A stretch of 64,000 bases of DNA from Tenrec ecaudatus (Eukaryota; Chordata; Mammalia; Afrosoricida; Tenrecidae): positions 124,711,475 to 124,775,474 of the forward strand of contig NC_134543.1 in assembly GCF_050624435.1 (NCBI RefSeq), in the 5' to 3' direction. Shown piece after piece: positions 22,986 through 35,062 of the stretch. How positions within the stretch are numbered: position 1 is the stretch's first letter; each line of letters starts with the position of its first letter. Under the pieces are notes generated by a model that saw only the letters and a list, made by a program, of their open reading frames with translations, did not search any database and was not told the DNA's origin. The position numbers and the translations under genes are program-made.

Positions 22986-23129
22986 TAGGCCGCCATTCCC
23001 AGAAAGATTGTCAACTTCCCCCTTGCTTAAGATGGAGGCTGAATGGTTCTTGGAGTAGTTAAGAAGGCCCTCATTAAGGGCTGCTGGTTATACTAAGACC
23101 CGGGAGGTCAAGCAAGAAGCCATTGCTCC

Positions 23130-23637
23130 AGTCTGGCTAGACCAGAGGATGTACACTGAACAGATAGGAACTGGAAATGCAGGGGATCCAGGGCGGATGA
23201 TCCCTTCAGGATCAGTGGTGAGAGTGACGATACTGGGAGGGTAGAGGGTGGGTGGGTTGGAAAGGGGGAACCGATGACAAGGATCTACATGTTACCTCCT
23301 CCCTGGGGGACGGACAACAGAAAAGTGGGTGAAGGGAGACGTTGGATAGGGAAAGATATGGAGCCGGGAGGGAGGGGGAAAATGAGGAGCTGATGCCAGG
23401 GGCTTAGGTGGAGAGTAAATGTTTTGAGAATGATGAGGGCAATGAATGTGCAAACGTGCTTTACATGGTTGATGTATGTACGGACTGTGATAAGACCCTA
23501 ATGAAACAATTTAAAAAAGAAAAGAAAACGATGATGGCCACATATGTGCAAATATGCTTGATACTATTGATTTATGGAATGTTATGAGCCGTAAGAGCCT
23601 CCAATAAAATGTTCTTTAAAATAATTTTTTTAAAAAA
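23130..23637 (+). mobile_element. LINE-like family 3' end with two tails and target-site duplication
   Basis: A first 3' end (to about 23525) is followed by a second, older-type 3' end (23530-23600, 'gccacatatgtgcaaatatgcttgatactattgattta...ccaataaaatgttc') and an A-rich tail. The whole unit is flanked by an exact 15-bp direct repeat, agaagccattgctcc, at 23115-23129 and 23638-23652, as expected for target-primed reverse transcription. Confidence 0.88.
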
Positions 23638-24835
23638 AGAAGCCATTGCTCCCCTGAAAAGTGATGCCTACAGCTGGGGAGACAGGGCACAGACCCACTC
23701 CAGGAAATGGGGGTTTCCTCCAGTGAAGTGCTGGTAAAGGTCTGGGTGGGGGCAGGGAGATTCGCTTTGGAGTGTATGCCAATTTCCAGGGTTTAAATAT
23801 CCCTACTCTGTCTGGCATCGAGACACTCAGGTGATTCCATGGAACACAGAATTGCGGGTGGAGGTGCAACAGCGCATCTGGCAAGCACTTGCCGGGCAAC
23901 CCTCCCTGTTCCGTCTCTCTGGGCATTCCCAGAGGGCTGTGGGTTGTCATCTGGTCCATTTGTCTCCACTGGCTCGATCAGAGAGGTGCTCAATTGACGC
24001 TTGTCCGATTTGAATGGCACCTTGTTGCAAATTCTGGGCCTGATCACCAACAGGGCCTTTCCTTTCCTACTGGAAGAATGAGAAGGCAGAGAGCCCATCT
24101 CCACCCCTCTCGGTACCAATGCCTTGACCTGATGCCCTGGCCCTGCCAGAGGCAACCCCCAGACTTGTTGGCTTCCTCCGGCTCCTCGGATTTTCCAGAC
24201 TCAGATTTAGAGCAGCCAAGTCAGTTGAAGAAAAAAAAAGTTATCCTTCTTCCACACCCAGATCCCTCACACTTGAGCTGGGGGCATGCCAAGAAAAACA
24301 GCATGATGTCATCCCCCAACTGATCCTGTTAATCCCTTTCCTGCCGAATATTGAGTCTTGATTTTTATTTAAAAGTGATTTTATTGGCAGAGGTTGGTTA
24401 AAAGCCTTGGAGAGTCACGCTGGGAAGCCGGGTGGAGCCTTTGATGTATAGAGTGATTCGGGGCCCTGCACTCCCTGAGCCGCAGCGCCGGCAGAGAAAA
24501 TGGTATTTGCAGAAGGCTGGGAAGCTGGAGGCAATCCATTTCAGACCCGGTGAGTTGCCATCTGGTTTTTCATCTCTGCGCAAGCACACCTCTGCAGCCC
24601 GGCCTCCGGGAGAGGGGTCCACACCTCTACAGGGTCTGTGAGGAGCGCTCCGTGATCTCTGGACCCCCTCCACGGCCCTGCCTCAAAGGTGTTTAAACAC
24701 TCAACCCCAGCCACACTTCCATAACCAGGTATGCAAATCCCAACCTGAGAGGGGAGGCAAATTTGGGGCCAGGAGACATGGATTTGAGACTCAGCTCTGG
24801 ACAAACCTGAAATCTCTTCTGCTTTGAACCATAGT

Positions 24836-24948
24836 ACCCTGGTGATGTAACCGTTAAGTACTCAGCTGTTCACCAAGAGGCCTGGGATTCCAACCTGTGC
24901 AGGAGCTCTGCAGAAGAAAAGGCCTGGCAGCTTACTGCTGTAACAATT
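24836..24948 (+). mobile_element. AfroSINE, forward, 5' part
   Basis: 'taccctggtgatgtaaccgttaagtactcagctgttcaccaagagg' is the tRNA-like head; it continues to 'gaaaaggcctggcagcttactgctgtaac' and then gives way to a CA-rich region. Confidence 0.78.
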
Positions 24949-24979
24949 CTGCCTGTCCCTCCCCCACCCCACCCCCAAC

Positions 24980-25003
24980 ACACACAAACACACACACACA
25001 CAC
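24980..25003. repeat. CA-rich microsatellite between two opposed AfroSINEs
   Basis: An imperfect run of CA units ('caacacacacaaacacacacacac') at the junction. Confidence 0.85.
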
Positions 25004-25132
25004 CATGGCTGTACATCTTTACAGAAGCAGACGGCCACCTCGTTCCCCTGTGGAGCAGCTGGCAAGTTCCAATAGCAACCTTTTGGCTGGCAGCTGAGTA
25101 CTTAATCACTGCTACACTCTAAGGACTCTTGC
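25004..25132 (-). mobile_element. AfroSINE, inverted, 5' part
   Basis: 'tgtacatctttacagaagcagacggccacctcg' leads to the inverted head 'gagtacttaatcactgctacactctaagg'. With the copy at 24836 it forms an inverted pair. Confidence 0.8.
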
Positions 25133-25223
25133 CTTCCTGCCTGGAAGACCGGAGCCAGCACAACCTCATCCTACTCTGTCACGGGGTCACAGTAACCCCA
25201 TCTGTAAGATAGTGAGGTACAGT

Positions 25224-25760
25224 GTTAGTCTGGGTAGACTAGAGAAACAAATCCATGGACACACACATCAATGTGTGTAAGAAAGAGATTTATACACAAG
25301 AGCAATTGAACATTAAGAGAACATCCCAGCCCAGTCCAGATCAAGTCCATAAGTCTGATATTAGCCCATATGTCCAATATCAATCTATAAAGTACTCTTC
25401 AGACTCACGAAACACATGCAATGACACTGAATGCAGACGATCACAGGCCAGTGGGTAGAAAGCCTTTGGATCCAGTGTCACTGGAAACAGCTCAGCGCTG
25501 GCAGGGGTCTGTCTCTCTGTGACTTCTCCGGCTTCAGAGGTCTGGTTGCGTCCATGTGGCTTGTCTTCTGCAATGTCTCCCAGGAAGTAGCAGAGAGCGA
25601 AAGAGGGGTGTCTTCTGCCTCCAAGGAGGTAGTACTAGATTTCCCAGAATTCTCAGGAGAAGGCCATGCCCACACAGAAGTCTCATTGGCTGTCTCCAGA
25701 TTGACAGCCTAGACTCCACCCTACACTTTTAGTCCTTACATTGACCCCAGATTAGGTGGC
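25224..25760 (+). mobile_element. LTR-like repeat, well preserved copy
   Basis: Begins 'tgttagtctgggtagactagagaaacaaatcc', holds 'cagcccagtccagatcaagtccataag' and 'gatcacaggccagtgggtag', and ends near 'cccagattaggtggcgacca'. It is the best reference for this subfamily in the window. Confidence 0.75.
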
Positions 25761-27080
25761 GACCACGGGTACTAACCTCATGCCTGCCTCAGGGGCTCAG
25801 AGCCACAGCATTGCCAGTGTCCCGCCGCTACCAAAGGGTCAGTAGAAAATGATGTGGCACTCACCTTCTGGAAAGATCCGCAGCTTTGGACACCCCCTGA
25901 GGCAGCTCTACCCAGCCCTTAGGGTTGCTCAGTCAGAATCCGCTTGTAGGCAACAGCTTAACCCCGGGAGAGAGCTCATTTGTTCAGAAACGCCCTCATT
26001 GAAGCCCTGGACACCTCTGGGCTCCCCTCTGTTACCATGTGCACTGCGTAGAGGTGAGCATTCTCAGAGAGCTTTGGGGAGTTAGAGAGAGCTGCTCCAG
26101 AGCATAGCCCTGCCTTGCACTTTGCCTGTCACCTGCCCCCCGCCCCCTCTGGCCTGCACTGGAATCAGGGCGCTCAATGCTGGCGGAGTGCTACTCCATT
26201 GACCAGAGCTGTGGACGCCCTACAGTGGATTCTCCCTAGCAGCGCCCAGGTGGATCCAAGTTGGAAACCCACAAGGACTGTTCTACCCTGTCCTGGAGGG
26301 TCTCTGTGACTTGCAATTAACTCAATGACTGGGCCTGGATCTTGAGTCCAGCGGATCCCCAGGTCCATCTGCTGCGGCGGTGCCCGCTGCTGGGGTGACT
26401 AGCTCCAACCAGACGCCTAAGCCCTTGCCTGTCAGGACCCAGAATGCCACATGCCAGCCAGCATAATGCTCAGAGCAGATGATTAAGAAAGCCACGGACC
26501 TACAGAAAGGCCAGCTAAGGCAGCCTGCCTAAGGGGCCCTGATGGGGTGCCTGCGACCTGAAAGGCAGGACACCGCCACTCCTTGCGCCTCCCTACGGAG
26601 TCCCCAGCTCTGGAATGCTGGAGCGCCCCTGGAGAGGGTGTCCGGTTGCAAGGCTCCCCCACAGCTGATGGGGGCTGGTCAAGACAAGACCGTCACCTGC
26701 CACCCCATTAGTGGCAGGAAATAGTTGTCAGCGAGCGTCACCCTCCAGGAGGAGAGCGGCAACTGAAGATCTGCGCTTCCCTTGTTCCAAGACTCTTTTT
26801 AGCTTAGACGGATTCCTTACGCCTTGCTCCCTGCCAGTGGACTCAAAGACCTTCAGGCCATCTACAGAGCCCAGTGTCCCTTTTCAGTTTAGAAATTGAC
26901 CTAATAATAACGCGCGCGCACACACAGGGACCCATCTGAACACACTTCACCTCGCCGGGTTTACCTGCGTAACTGGGGTTGTGAGCAGCGTAAGGACGTA
27001 AGGACGTGCTTGGCTTGGGATATGTGTGTAGTGGTTTTTGAATAACGAAAACACTGTGCTAAATGGACATTTTTATGGCA
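25761..27080. other. Mostly unassigned intergenic DNA
   Basis: A short stretch at 26265-26340 ('aaggactgttctaccctgtcctggagggtctctgtgac') looks like a forward AfroSINE tail. Otherwise nothing was recognised. Confidence 0.4.
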
Positions 27081-27082
27081 AA

Positions 27083-27172
27083 GGACCCCAAGGGGCACAA
27101 TGGGCAAACGGTTGGCTGCTCACCAAAAGGTTGTCAGTTCGAACCCACGCAGTGGCTCTGTGCGAGAAAGAC
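27083..27172 (+). mobile_element. AfroSINE, forward, 5' fragment
   Basis: 'acaatgggcaaacggttggctgctcaccaaaaggttgtcagttcgaaccca' includes the B-box. The element stops abruptly where the LTR-like repeat begins. Confidence 0.8.
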
Positions 27173-27690
27173 CCTGTGTGAGTCTGGGTACTTTAGGAGA
27201 AACAAACCCACAGAAACTCATGTATAAGAGAGAGTTTCATATAAAGGGTAGTGTGCATCAAGAAAACATCCCAACCCAGTGCTGCCCAAGCCCACAAGTC
27301 CAACATTAACCCATATGTCTGACACCAATCCACAAAGTCCTCCTCCATCTCACAAAACAGATGCAATGATGCCGACTGCAGAAGGAAAGCCGAGTCAGTG
27401 AAAGTGTGTAAGCATCTCCACGCTGGCAGGGGTCTCCACATGGCTGCTCCAGCATCCAGCGCTGCATCAGGGTAGGTCCATGTGGCTTCTCCTCCAGGAT
27501 GTCTTGCAGGAAGTGAGCCTTGCCAGCTAAAGCAGGGAACTGGCTAAGGCAGCTGCACCCTGGTGCGACCATCACAAAGCAAGAGACCCGAGAACTGGAA
27601 AGGCAAAGTTCACCGAGCCATTTATCCCACTGCCTTTCAATTAACCCCACGTGTTTATCTGCCAGGTTGGCACAGTAAACTAACTCAGAC
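27173..27690 (+). mobile_element. LTR-like repeat, second subfamily
   Basis: Starts 'ctgtgtgagtctgggtactttagg' and runs to 'gccaggttggcacagtaaactaactcag'. It is nearly the reverse complement of 2640-3151 and differs in its 3' half from the subfamily at 25224. Confidence 0.72.
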
Positions 27691-27854
27691 CTACAATCTG
27701 CTTCCATAATGACCACAGTGTAGAAAACCCTATGGGGAACATAGTATCACTTTAAGCCAAACACCATCAGGACAGCAGCCAGCAGAACAACAGTAACATC
27801 ACACATGAGCCTCAGAACGCTCCTATGTATAAAGGTAAGGTGGGAGGGTCATGA

Positions 27855-27990
27855 GCCCCATTTTCCTTTGTGTCAACTGAAGCTCAGAGGTCTTGGGAAA
27901 CTTCCCAAAGTTACACAGGTGTGGAAAGACCAAAATTTGAACTCACATGGATCTGGCCCCGAAGCACAGGCTCTTCACAATCACTCTTCA
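27855..27990 (-). mobile_element. MIR
   Basis: 'tgaagctcagaggtcttgggaaacttcccaaagttacacagg' followed by 'ccaaaatttgaactcacatgg' is the MIR core in reverse. Confidence 0.65.
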
Positions 27991-28527
27991 ATGCTGCCCA
28001 CGTGTCTGTGAAATGTCAGCAGCAGGTTACATGCTGGAGATACAGACGCCGTCTCCACTTTCAGTGCCCCAGCCAAGCTGGGAGATGGATATGAATGTTT
28101 AAAATTATATGTTGCACTATGATATCTGTAATAATAAAAAATATGTTTAGGAGTGGTTCAAAGGATGGCGATTAATTTGGTAACTAATAGGGGAAGACGG
28201 AGATCATAAACGGTTTGCAGATGAATGTTAAAAATGAAACTCTGATGTAGCTTCATTACTGTTATGTGTGTCTAATTTGTACGGATTATATCTCCACTGT
28301 GGGAAACAGAAAGATTTCCCCCAAGATGTGTCCCCCAAATATATGCCAAACTTAGCTTCTTGCTACACGTGGCAAATGACAACACACTTGGAGGCTGGCC
28401 TTTCCCCCCACACTCAACAGAAAAAAAAAAATGTTAAATCCTCGCAATTGTATAGTTAAGCAGCCTCATGAATGATATAAAAAAGTTGAACTTGTGGAGG
28501 AGTTAATTTTATTTATGTTTTACTTTT

Positions 28528-28765
28528 TAATCATTTTATAGAGAGGTCTGACAGATATTATAACAATCCACAATTCAATTAGAATAAGCATCATTGAAAT
28601 TATATATATATATATATATAAAATATATATATATCTTACACCATCCAATGAATCTGTTCACCTACAATTCTGTTATGTGCTCCCCTCAAGTGGGGTTATA
28701 CAGTCATCATTGCTATCAGTTTCCCCTTCCCCTCCCTGTCTCTTCCCATACCCTCAGAGTGTGAG
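28528..28765 (-). mobile_element. LINE-like family 3' end, inverted, old
   Basis: 'tttttaatcattttatagagaggtctgacagatattataacaatcc' corresponds to the inverted terminus seen at 46295. An (AT)n run lies inside at about 28600-28633. It probably continues at 29326. Confidence 0.55.
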
Positions 28766-28769
28766 AGAG

Positions 28770-29325
28770 GGTTCTCCAGAGAGACAAAACCAGATTGCTA
28801 ATAATTTTATATATATTTATACAGATAGATAGATAACATAAGAAATAAACAGTTAATTAAATTATAAAGCAGTACAAATGGCTCTCAGTTGCAACTCACT
28901 CCCGTGAGACAGTTGTGAGACACTGGCAGTCCTTCAAGTCTTGAGGGCCACCAGGTAGTCCTCTGTAGAGCAATTCAGGCTATCCAGGCACAGGCAGCAA
29001 ACAGCAAGGCAGGTCACCAACAGTCAGCCAGATGACAGGGTCTGACAGTCCCCAGCTCAAGAAATGTATATTCCAATAGTGTGGAGAAGCAGGTCTTGAA
29101 GGAACCTCAAATTACAGTGACACAGTCCACGGGTTAGGTGTCCCACAGGTAGTGTAGCTTGCAAACTGAGGCACAGAACAAGCAAGGCAGCCGCACACTG
29201 GTCTGATGATCAAAGAGCAAGAGACAAGAAAAGCGAGGCTCGCTGAGCCATTTATCTCTCCACCCTTCAATTAATTCCACATGTGCTTATTGGCCAGGTT
29301 GGCACAATAAACTGTCTCACTCAAG
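28770..29325 (+). mobile_element. LTR-like repeat, third variant, inside the LINE-like element
   Basis: Begins 'gagagagggttctccagagagacaaaacc' and ends 'ggccaggttggcacaataaactg', the same end block as at 27690. LINE-like sequence in one orientation flanks it on both sides. Confidence 0.6.
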
Positions 29326-30425
29326 GAATCATTACTCCATTACTATTTCTAAAGGGTTTATCTATCTTGGATTTCATGCATTGAACAACCTTAATTATAC
29401 AAATGAGCATTCCCAGGTCTCCCAAGATTAATGAGGTGAAAGTAAAACCATAATAGTAAGGTGAACAAACACTAAAGAACTAGAGGCTATTTATAGGCTT
29501 CATCCATACACTACTGCCGCCCTTGATATTCATCCCTTCCGTGACGGGCTTCTGCGAGGGACTGTCCAGTTATCTTACAGGTGGGTCTCCACTTTGTCTC
29601 CACTCCTTCACATCAACCTGATTGCTTGTTTTCTAATCTCTCACACCTCTTCTTGTCAACACCTCATGATCACACAGCTGGAGTGCTTCCTCCATGGAGG
29701 CTTTGCGGCTTCCCTGTTAGATGGCCGCTTATTCAACTTCAAACCTTTAAGATCCCAGAGCTATTTCTTTCTCTCTTTCTTTCTTTTTTAGACAGTATTT
29801 GTTTTGATAGCCAGGCACCATCGACTTTCTTCACCACATTTGCTTATGCACCCATTTTGTCTTCAGTGATCGTGTGAGGAAGGTGAGTATCATACTCACC
29901 TTATATACCACATTATTAAAACAAACTGTTCCTATACTGAGGTAAGATTTAAGTAGTGGCCCAAAGTCCATCTGTTTACTTGTTTTTTGTTTTTGTGTGT
30001 ATGTATGGGTATACATATATATACATATATATAGAGAGAGAAAGAGAGACTAATACAACTATCTATATATTTATGTATATACATAGCTGTACCTGTATAT
30101 ATATATTTTGCTTTCTTATTCTTTCCCTTTTCTTTTTTCTTTCCTCCTGCCCTACTATCATGCTTACCCATCATTCACCTCTCAGTCATTCCTCTCAGAT
30201 ACATTTCGGTTGATCAAACACAACCAGGCATGCTACACCCTCCTACCGTCAATTTTTTAGATACCTTGCTGTTCTCCTATCCCTGTCATTATTGGCTCAT
30301 CACTCCTTTCCCCTTACTTCTTCCTCCTCTCCCATGCCCTCCTCACCCAACTTAGAACCATTGGTCTGTTTCTGTCTCCTTGGGATTGCTTATCCTGCCT
30401 GTCTTATATAGATAGGGGGCAAGAG
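29326..30425 (-). mobile_element. LINE-like family, internal region, inverted
   Basis: 'gttttgatagccaggcaccatcgactttcttcaccacatttgcttatgcaccc' and 'cacacagctggagtgcttcctccatggaggctttg' match 44870-45000 and, in forward orientation, 12190-12300. No ORF. Confidence 0.68.
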
Positions 30426-30435
30426 AAAAGAAAAG

Positions 30436-30454
30436 AGAGAGAGAGAGAGAGAGA
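30436..30454. repeat. (GA)n microsatellite
   Basis: About nine uninterrupted GA units. Confidence 0.9.
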
Positions 30455-31021
30455 CCATACAAATAGCTCCAAGGTTAGCTGTGATCCTGACCCAGAGTGG
30501 AAGAGTATCCCTCTATTAAAAAGCGAGCAGGCCCTGTTCTCATCCATCCATCGGTCCAATCCCCTTTTCTTTCAGGGATCCGTAATCCAGGACCCTCTCG
30601 CCTAACAACACTTAGACCCTTTTAGTCCTCAGCATTCCTGTTCGAGGGGCGCACAGTCTATAAAACCTCGCTGCTCTTTCTGCAATCCAGGAGGAGCGGT
30701 CCAGTGCCCAACCCCCAGCCCATTGCACCTTTACCCTTTCAGTGTGGGCCCTTTGTGAATATCCCCCGATTAGTTCAGATGAAGCGTCCAGCGCTGCCTC
30801 CAGAGTCAGAGTCTACCATGGAGATTCCTCAGGGACAAGGCGTCCATGTTACTGGGATCCACAATCAATAGCCATGGAAGCAGAAGTCAAGAAATCAAGT
30901 AATTTATTGTATTGGACAAATCTGCTGCACAAGACCTGCTTAAAGTGTTAAAAAGCAAAATGTCACTTTGAGCACTAAGGTGTGCCTGGCCCACACCATG
31001 GCAGTTCCACTTGCCTCGTGT

Positions 31022-31410
31022 GCATGTGAAAGATGGACAGTGTATAACAATGACGGGAGAAGAATTCATGCACTTGAATTGCGGAGCTGGTGAAGAATAT
31101 TAAATATGCCATGGACGGCCATCTGTTGTAGAAGCACAGCCAGGATGCTCCTTAGAAGGATAGGATGAGGAGGCTATATCTCACAGACTTGGGACACGTT
31201 CTCAGGAATGACTGGTTTCTGGAAAGGGGCATCGTGCTTGCTGAAGCAGAGGGTCAGGGGGATAAGATGGATTGACACAGTGGCTACAACAGGGGTTCAA
31301 ATGGAACAACAAGTGTGGGAGAACAGTGCAGACCCGAGCGGGGTTTTGCTATGTTGCACACTCGGAGCTGGAATGGACTCAACAGTGCGCAGCCACCACT
31401 GCAGTCTGTA
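31022..31410 (+). mobile_element. RTE/BovB-type LINE, 3' end of the ORF, forward
   Basis: 'tgcacttgaattgcggagctggtgaagaatattaaatatgccatgg', 'gaatgctccttagaag'-like and 'gagatggattgacacagtggctacaacaggg'-like blocks follow the 3' end of the afrotherian RTE ORF in order. Stops and indels break the frame. The end near 31385-31405 passes into the AfroSINE-like 'ggaatggactcaac' terminus. Confidence 0.8.
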
Positions 31411-32179
31411 GCCATCCTTCATCCACCATGGTATTCACCGACTTGTCCACCATCTTCCGTACTTCCCTTTGACCCAGGGGCCCCACCTCTGAGCCCCACA
31501 GAGCTCACATATCACAAACACAAGATAAGTGGATGCATTACACAATCCGAACAACCCTCTGCTCTCAGGACCCAGAGCTCAGCACTGCCACACCTGTCAT
31601 GCTAAGCACCCACTCTCCGGAGTCTCACCAGTCAGGCCTCAGGGAACACTCCTCCCGTATCTTCATATAGACTCATATCGCTACGTCAAAAAGAAGTGAT
31701 GTCCAAATGCCAGGAAGGTTTGAGGGCCGTGCTGCTGCCAGCACTGGAGATGGATGCCGCCCTTCAGAGGATGGGTAGGACTCGAACAGCGGACGCACTT
31801 AGATACGAATAAAAGCAGATAAATTAACTGATCAAATTCTTCCTCTCAGATAGTATGACTATGACAGATCCATGCAAAATTAAATATCCTTGCCTCATAC
31901 TGTTAAATATCTGTTTCTTGTTTCTATATTCCCATTTGTGGCTCTGGCAGATCTACTCAAGAACTTTTTAATATGCCATGAATAGTTTTACTGAGTTATG
32001 GTTCACCTGACTTTTAAAATGTGTACAATTTTATGTTCTGGTATATTTACCAGAGAGGTGGAGCATTGCCCTATCTGATGTCAGAGTCTCTTTCCTGCCC
32101 ATAAAGAAGCATCATACACATTCGCAGTAACCCAATTAGCTCAGCAGCCATTAAGCTACTTTCTTTCTGAATGGGCGTC

Positions 32180-32375
32180 TCTAGTCCTGACATTTGACAT
32201 AAATAGAATCCGACTGATGTGACCATTTGTATATAACTTCTGAAAGCCAGGTGCTCAGAATCTAAGGTTTGATACAGTCTCCCCCTCTGATCTTGGATTT
32301 TTATTGTTAATAATCCTTGGATCACACTGGATGGTATGCTTCTTCTTTGTGGACGTAGCTGATATCTCACTTAGA
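32180..32375 (-). mobile_element. Old LINE-like fragment, inverted
   Basis: 'taatccttggatcacactggatggtatgcttcttctttgtggacgtagc' matches the block at 17200-17250. Confidence 0.5.
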
Positions 32376-32499
32376 ACTACTCAAAAATTGATGCAATCTT
32401 CACACGAGTTTCACATCATAGCTAGGCAATATTTTGTGGTGTTAAACAGAGAGGAGTATGTTTAATTTGCATATAGGTGGGCCTATCTGAAATGTAAGG

Positions 32500-32735
32500 A
32501 TCCCTGGTGACACACAGTTGTGTGCTCAGCTGCTAGCTGAGAGATTATTAACTTGAACCTACCCAGTGGCTCTGTGGGAGAAAGACCTGGAGATCTGCCC
32601 CCAGAAAAATTACAGCTTAAAAAAATAAAATAAAATGTATAGCCTAGAAAATACTACAGGACAGTTTTATTCTGTCACATGGTATCACTATGAGTCAAAA
32701 ACAGAGTTAATAGCACCTAACAATAATATTCGCAA
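32500..32735 (+). mobile_element. AfroSINE, forward, full length, old
   Basis: 'ggatccctggtgacacacagttgtgtgctcagctgctagctgag' through 'tctgtgggagaaagacctgg' to 'tatgagtcaaaaacagagttaatagcacc'. An A-rich insertion occupies 32615-32640. Confidence 0.8.
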
Positions 32736-32882
32736 TATACAGGAAGCGTGACACTAATTCTTCATGTTGGTCACAGACAAACATCAGAAACTAGAATTGT
32801 AAATAATTTTACTTTTGTAAAAACATTTCTTATCAGAAAACCCATAACAAACAGACAAACAAAAAACCATATTGTTAAGAAG

Positions 32883-33485
32883 GGGGTTTGGAACCTAGAC
32901 CCAAAACCCATCTATAGATAATGGGACATTCCCTCACAGAGGGGTCACAGAGAAGGGATGAGTCAACCAGGGCACAATATAGCACCGATGAAATACGTAA
33001 TATTCTTCTGGTTCCTTGAGGCTTCCTCACCCCCTACTATCACGACCCCAGTCCTGCCTTTCACTGCAAGTTAGCCTAGAGCATGTACACAGATACAGAT
33101 AAGAGTTCACGCCATGCTGAATCTAGGAACAGGAATGGAAATGGCAATACCAGAAGGGTAGGGGAAGGTAGGGAGAGAAGGCCAGGAAGAGGGAACCATT
33201 CACAAAGATTGACATATAATTACACTGCCCGCCTCCAGGGAGAGGAACAACACAAACCATGGGGGAAGGGAGACAGTGGTAGAATTAATAATAATAATTA
33301 GTAATTTATCAAGGGTTCATGAGGGTTGGGGAGCAAGGGAAGAGCTGATACCAAGGGCTCAATAGAAAGTAAATGTCTAGAAAAGAATGATGGCAACATA
33401 TGTACAAACATGCCTGATTCAATTGATGTATGGATTGTTATGAGTTATGAGAGCCTCCAATAAAATGATCTTTTAATAAAAATAA
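32883..33485 (+). mobile_element. LINE-like family 3' end, older subfamily
   Basis: The blocks 'acctagacccaaaacccatctatagataatgggac' and 'gagcatgtacacagatacagataagag' lead to the terminus 'gagagcctccaataaaatgatc'. The terminal variant equals the second tail at 23590. Confidence 0.78.
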
Positions 33486-33734
33486 TAGTAATTAAAAAAA
33501 GAAAAATATTTCTTATAAGTTAATTACAAGTTTTAATTATATTTTCAAGAGTAAATAATTATTTTTATTAAATAACTTTGATGCTTTGGGAATATTCATC
33601 ATTTTAATAGTACTGTCTCTTTTAATTTGATTATTTGGTATATTGTGATCATTATAATTATTCATAAATGTTACATTAGATAAAAATAAATCATAACTAT
33701 TTAGTAATATAAAACATATCATTACCTTTTTTCA
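33486..33734. other. AT-rich unassigned DNA
   Basis: Very AT-rich; no gene or family was recognised. Confidence 0.5.
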
Positions 33735-33737
33735 CAG

Positions 33738-33938
33738 CTTTATGGATGTATAAAACCCATGCCATTAAGTCAATAGGACAAAGTAGAACTGCCTCTTTGG
33801 ATTTCTGTGACTGTAAATATTTACAGGAGCAGAAAGCCTCATCTTGGTACTGCAGAACAGCTGGTTGGTTTGAACTGCCATTGGCAGTTCAGTGGGTAAC
33901 CTATTATGCTACCAGGACTCCATCGTTGAGGCATAGTT
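33738..33938 (-). mobile_element. AfroSINE, inverted, near full length
   Basis: 'cccatgccattaagtcaataggacaaagtagaactgcc', 'gcagaaagcctcatcttgg' and 'cctattatgctaccaggactcc' occur in order. Confidence 0.87.
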
Positions 33939-34948
33939 GGCCTAAAACAAGTGGTAGGTAATCAAAATGTACATTAATCTCATGTAATGATGGACTGACA
34001 CATGCCATAAGTGAAAGAAGAAAAACACAAGGATTATATATTGTCTTATTCCGTTTATATAAAAGCCCACTTACGTAAAACATTCATTTATATGAACTAC
34101 CCAGAAGAGGTAAATCCATAAAGTAGACTAATGACTCCCAAGAGAGGAGGTACAGGGAGGAGGCAGGTGGTGGCGGCTTAGCAGACTTGCCTAATGCAAT
34201 GCATTTGGTGTCATTAATATTAGGTGGCAATGCATAGTGATGTCATTATCAATCTATCCCTTTCAATACTCCCCTGATCTTCCTGTGGCTCTCATTCTAC
34301 AAGGTCCCCCCAGGAGAGAACGACAGACAAAAGCCATCGGCCCCTTGCCGGGTCTGCCAGACTTCTAATCACTTCTAACCATCAAGGTTAAATGGGGGCT
34401 GTAATGAAATCGGAGTCTCTCATTGGGCCCTGGCTGCTAAAGTCATCTCCTTATTGAGCCAATTCACAGTTGCAGTGGAGAACAATGGTTCTTACAACAC
34501 TTGGGAGAGAAGGAAGTCAAATGGGTTGACCTGTGAAGAGTCAGGCTCCAGGCCCTTTCAATGCCAGGAGTGGGGTCATCAGGGAAATAATTAAATTAAC
34601 ATTAACCACAAGAACCATGCTAAATCCAGAAGCCACCATGCAGCTCTCCCCAGTTCCAATCAGGACACTTCACACGCGTACTTGGAAATTGGCTGCATTC
34701 TTATTTTAACTCTCCCTCCTGTCCATCCCTCTACGCTGAGGTTGATGCTCCGATGCAGGCTGCAGGACAAGGTGATACCTGTTGAGTTGATATACTCCTG
34801 CTACGGCTTCCCTGGTTTGAGCCCACACCCCCCACTTCAGCCACACTAACTTGGCTCCCTCAAACACCCTCCTGGGCCCTGCGAATAGTAGGCTGGCCTT
34901 ATTAGTAGCACTTGGCGGAACAGGGAGCACCGAAGAGGCTCCCTAGGA

Positions 34949-35062
34949 GCCCTGGTGGCATGGCGGTTAAGCATCGGGCTGTGATCTGCAAGGTTGGCAG
35001 TTCAAAACCACCAGTGACCCCTCAGGAGAAAGACAGGCTTTCTATTCCCATAACCATGATCA
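34949..35062 (+). mobile_element. AfroSINE, forward, 5' part
   Basis: A clean 5' end 'ggagccctggtggcatggcggttaagcatcgggctg' carries the A-box region, followed by the B-box 'ggttggcagttcaaaacc'. It is truncated after 'gacaggctttctattccc'. Confidence 0.87.
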
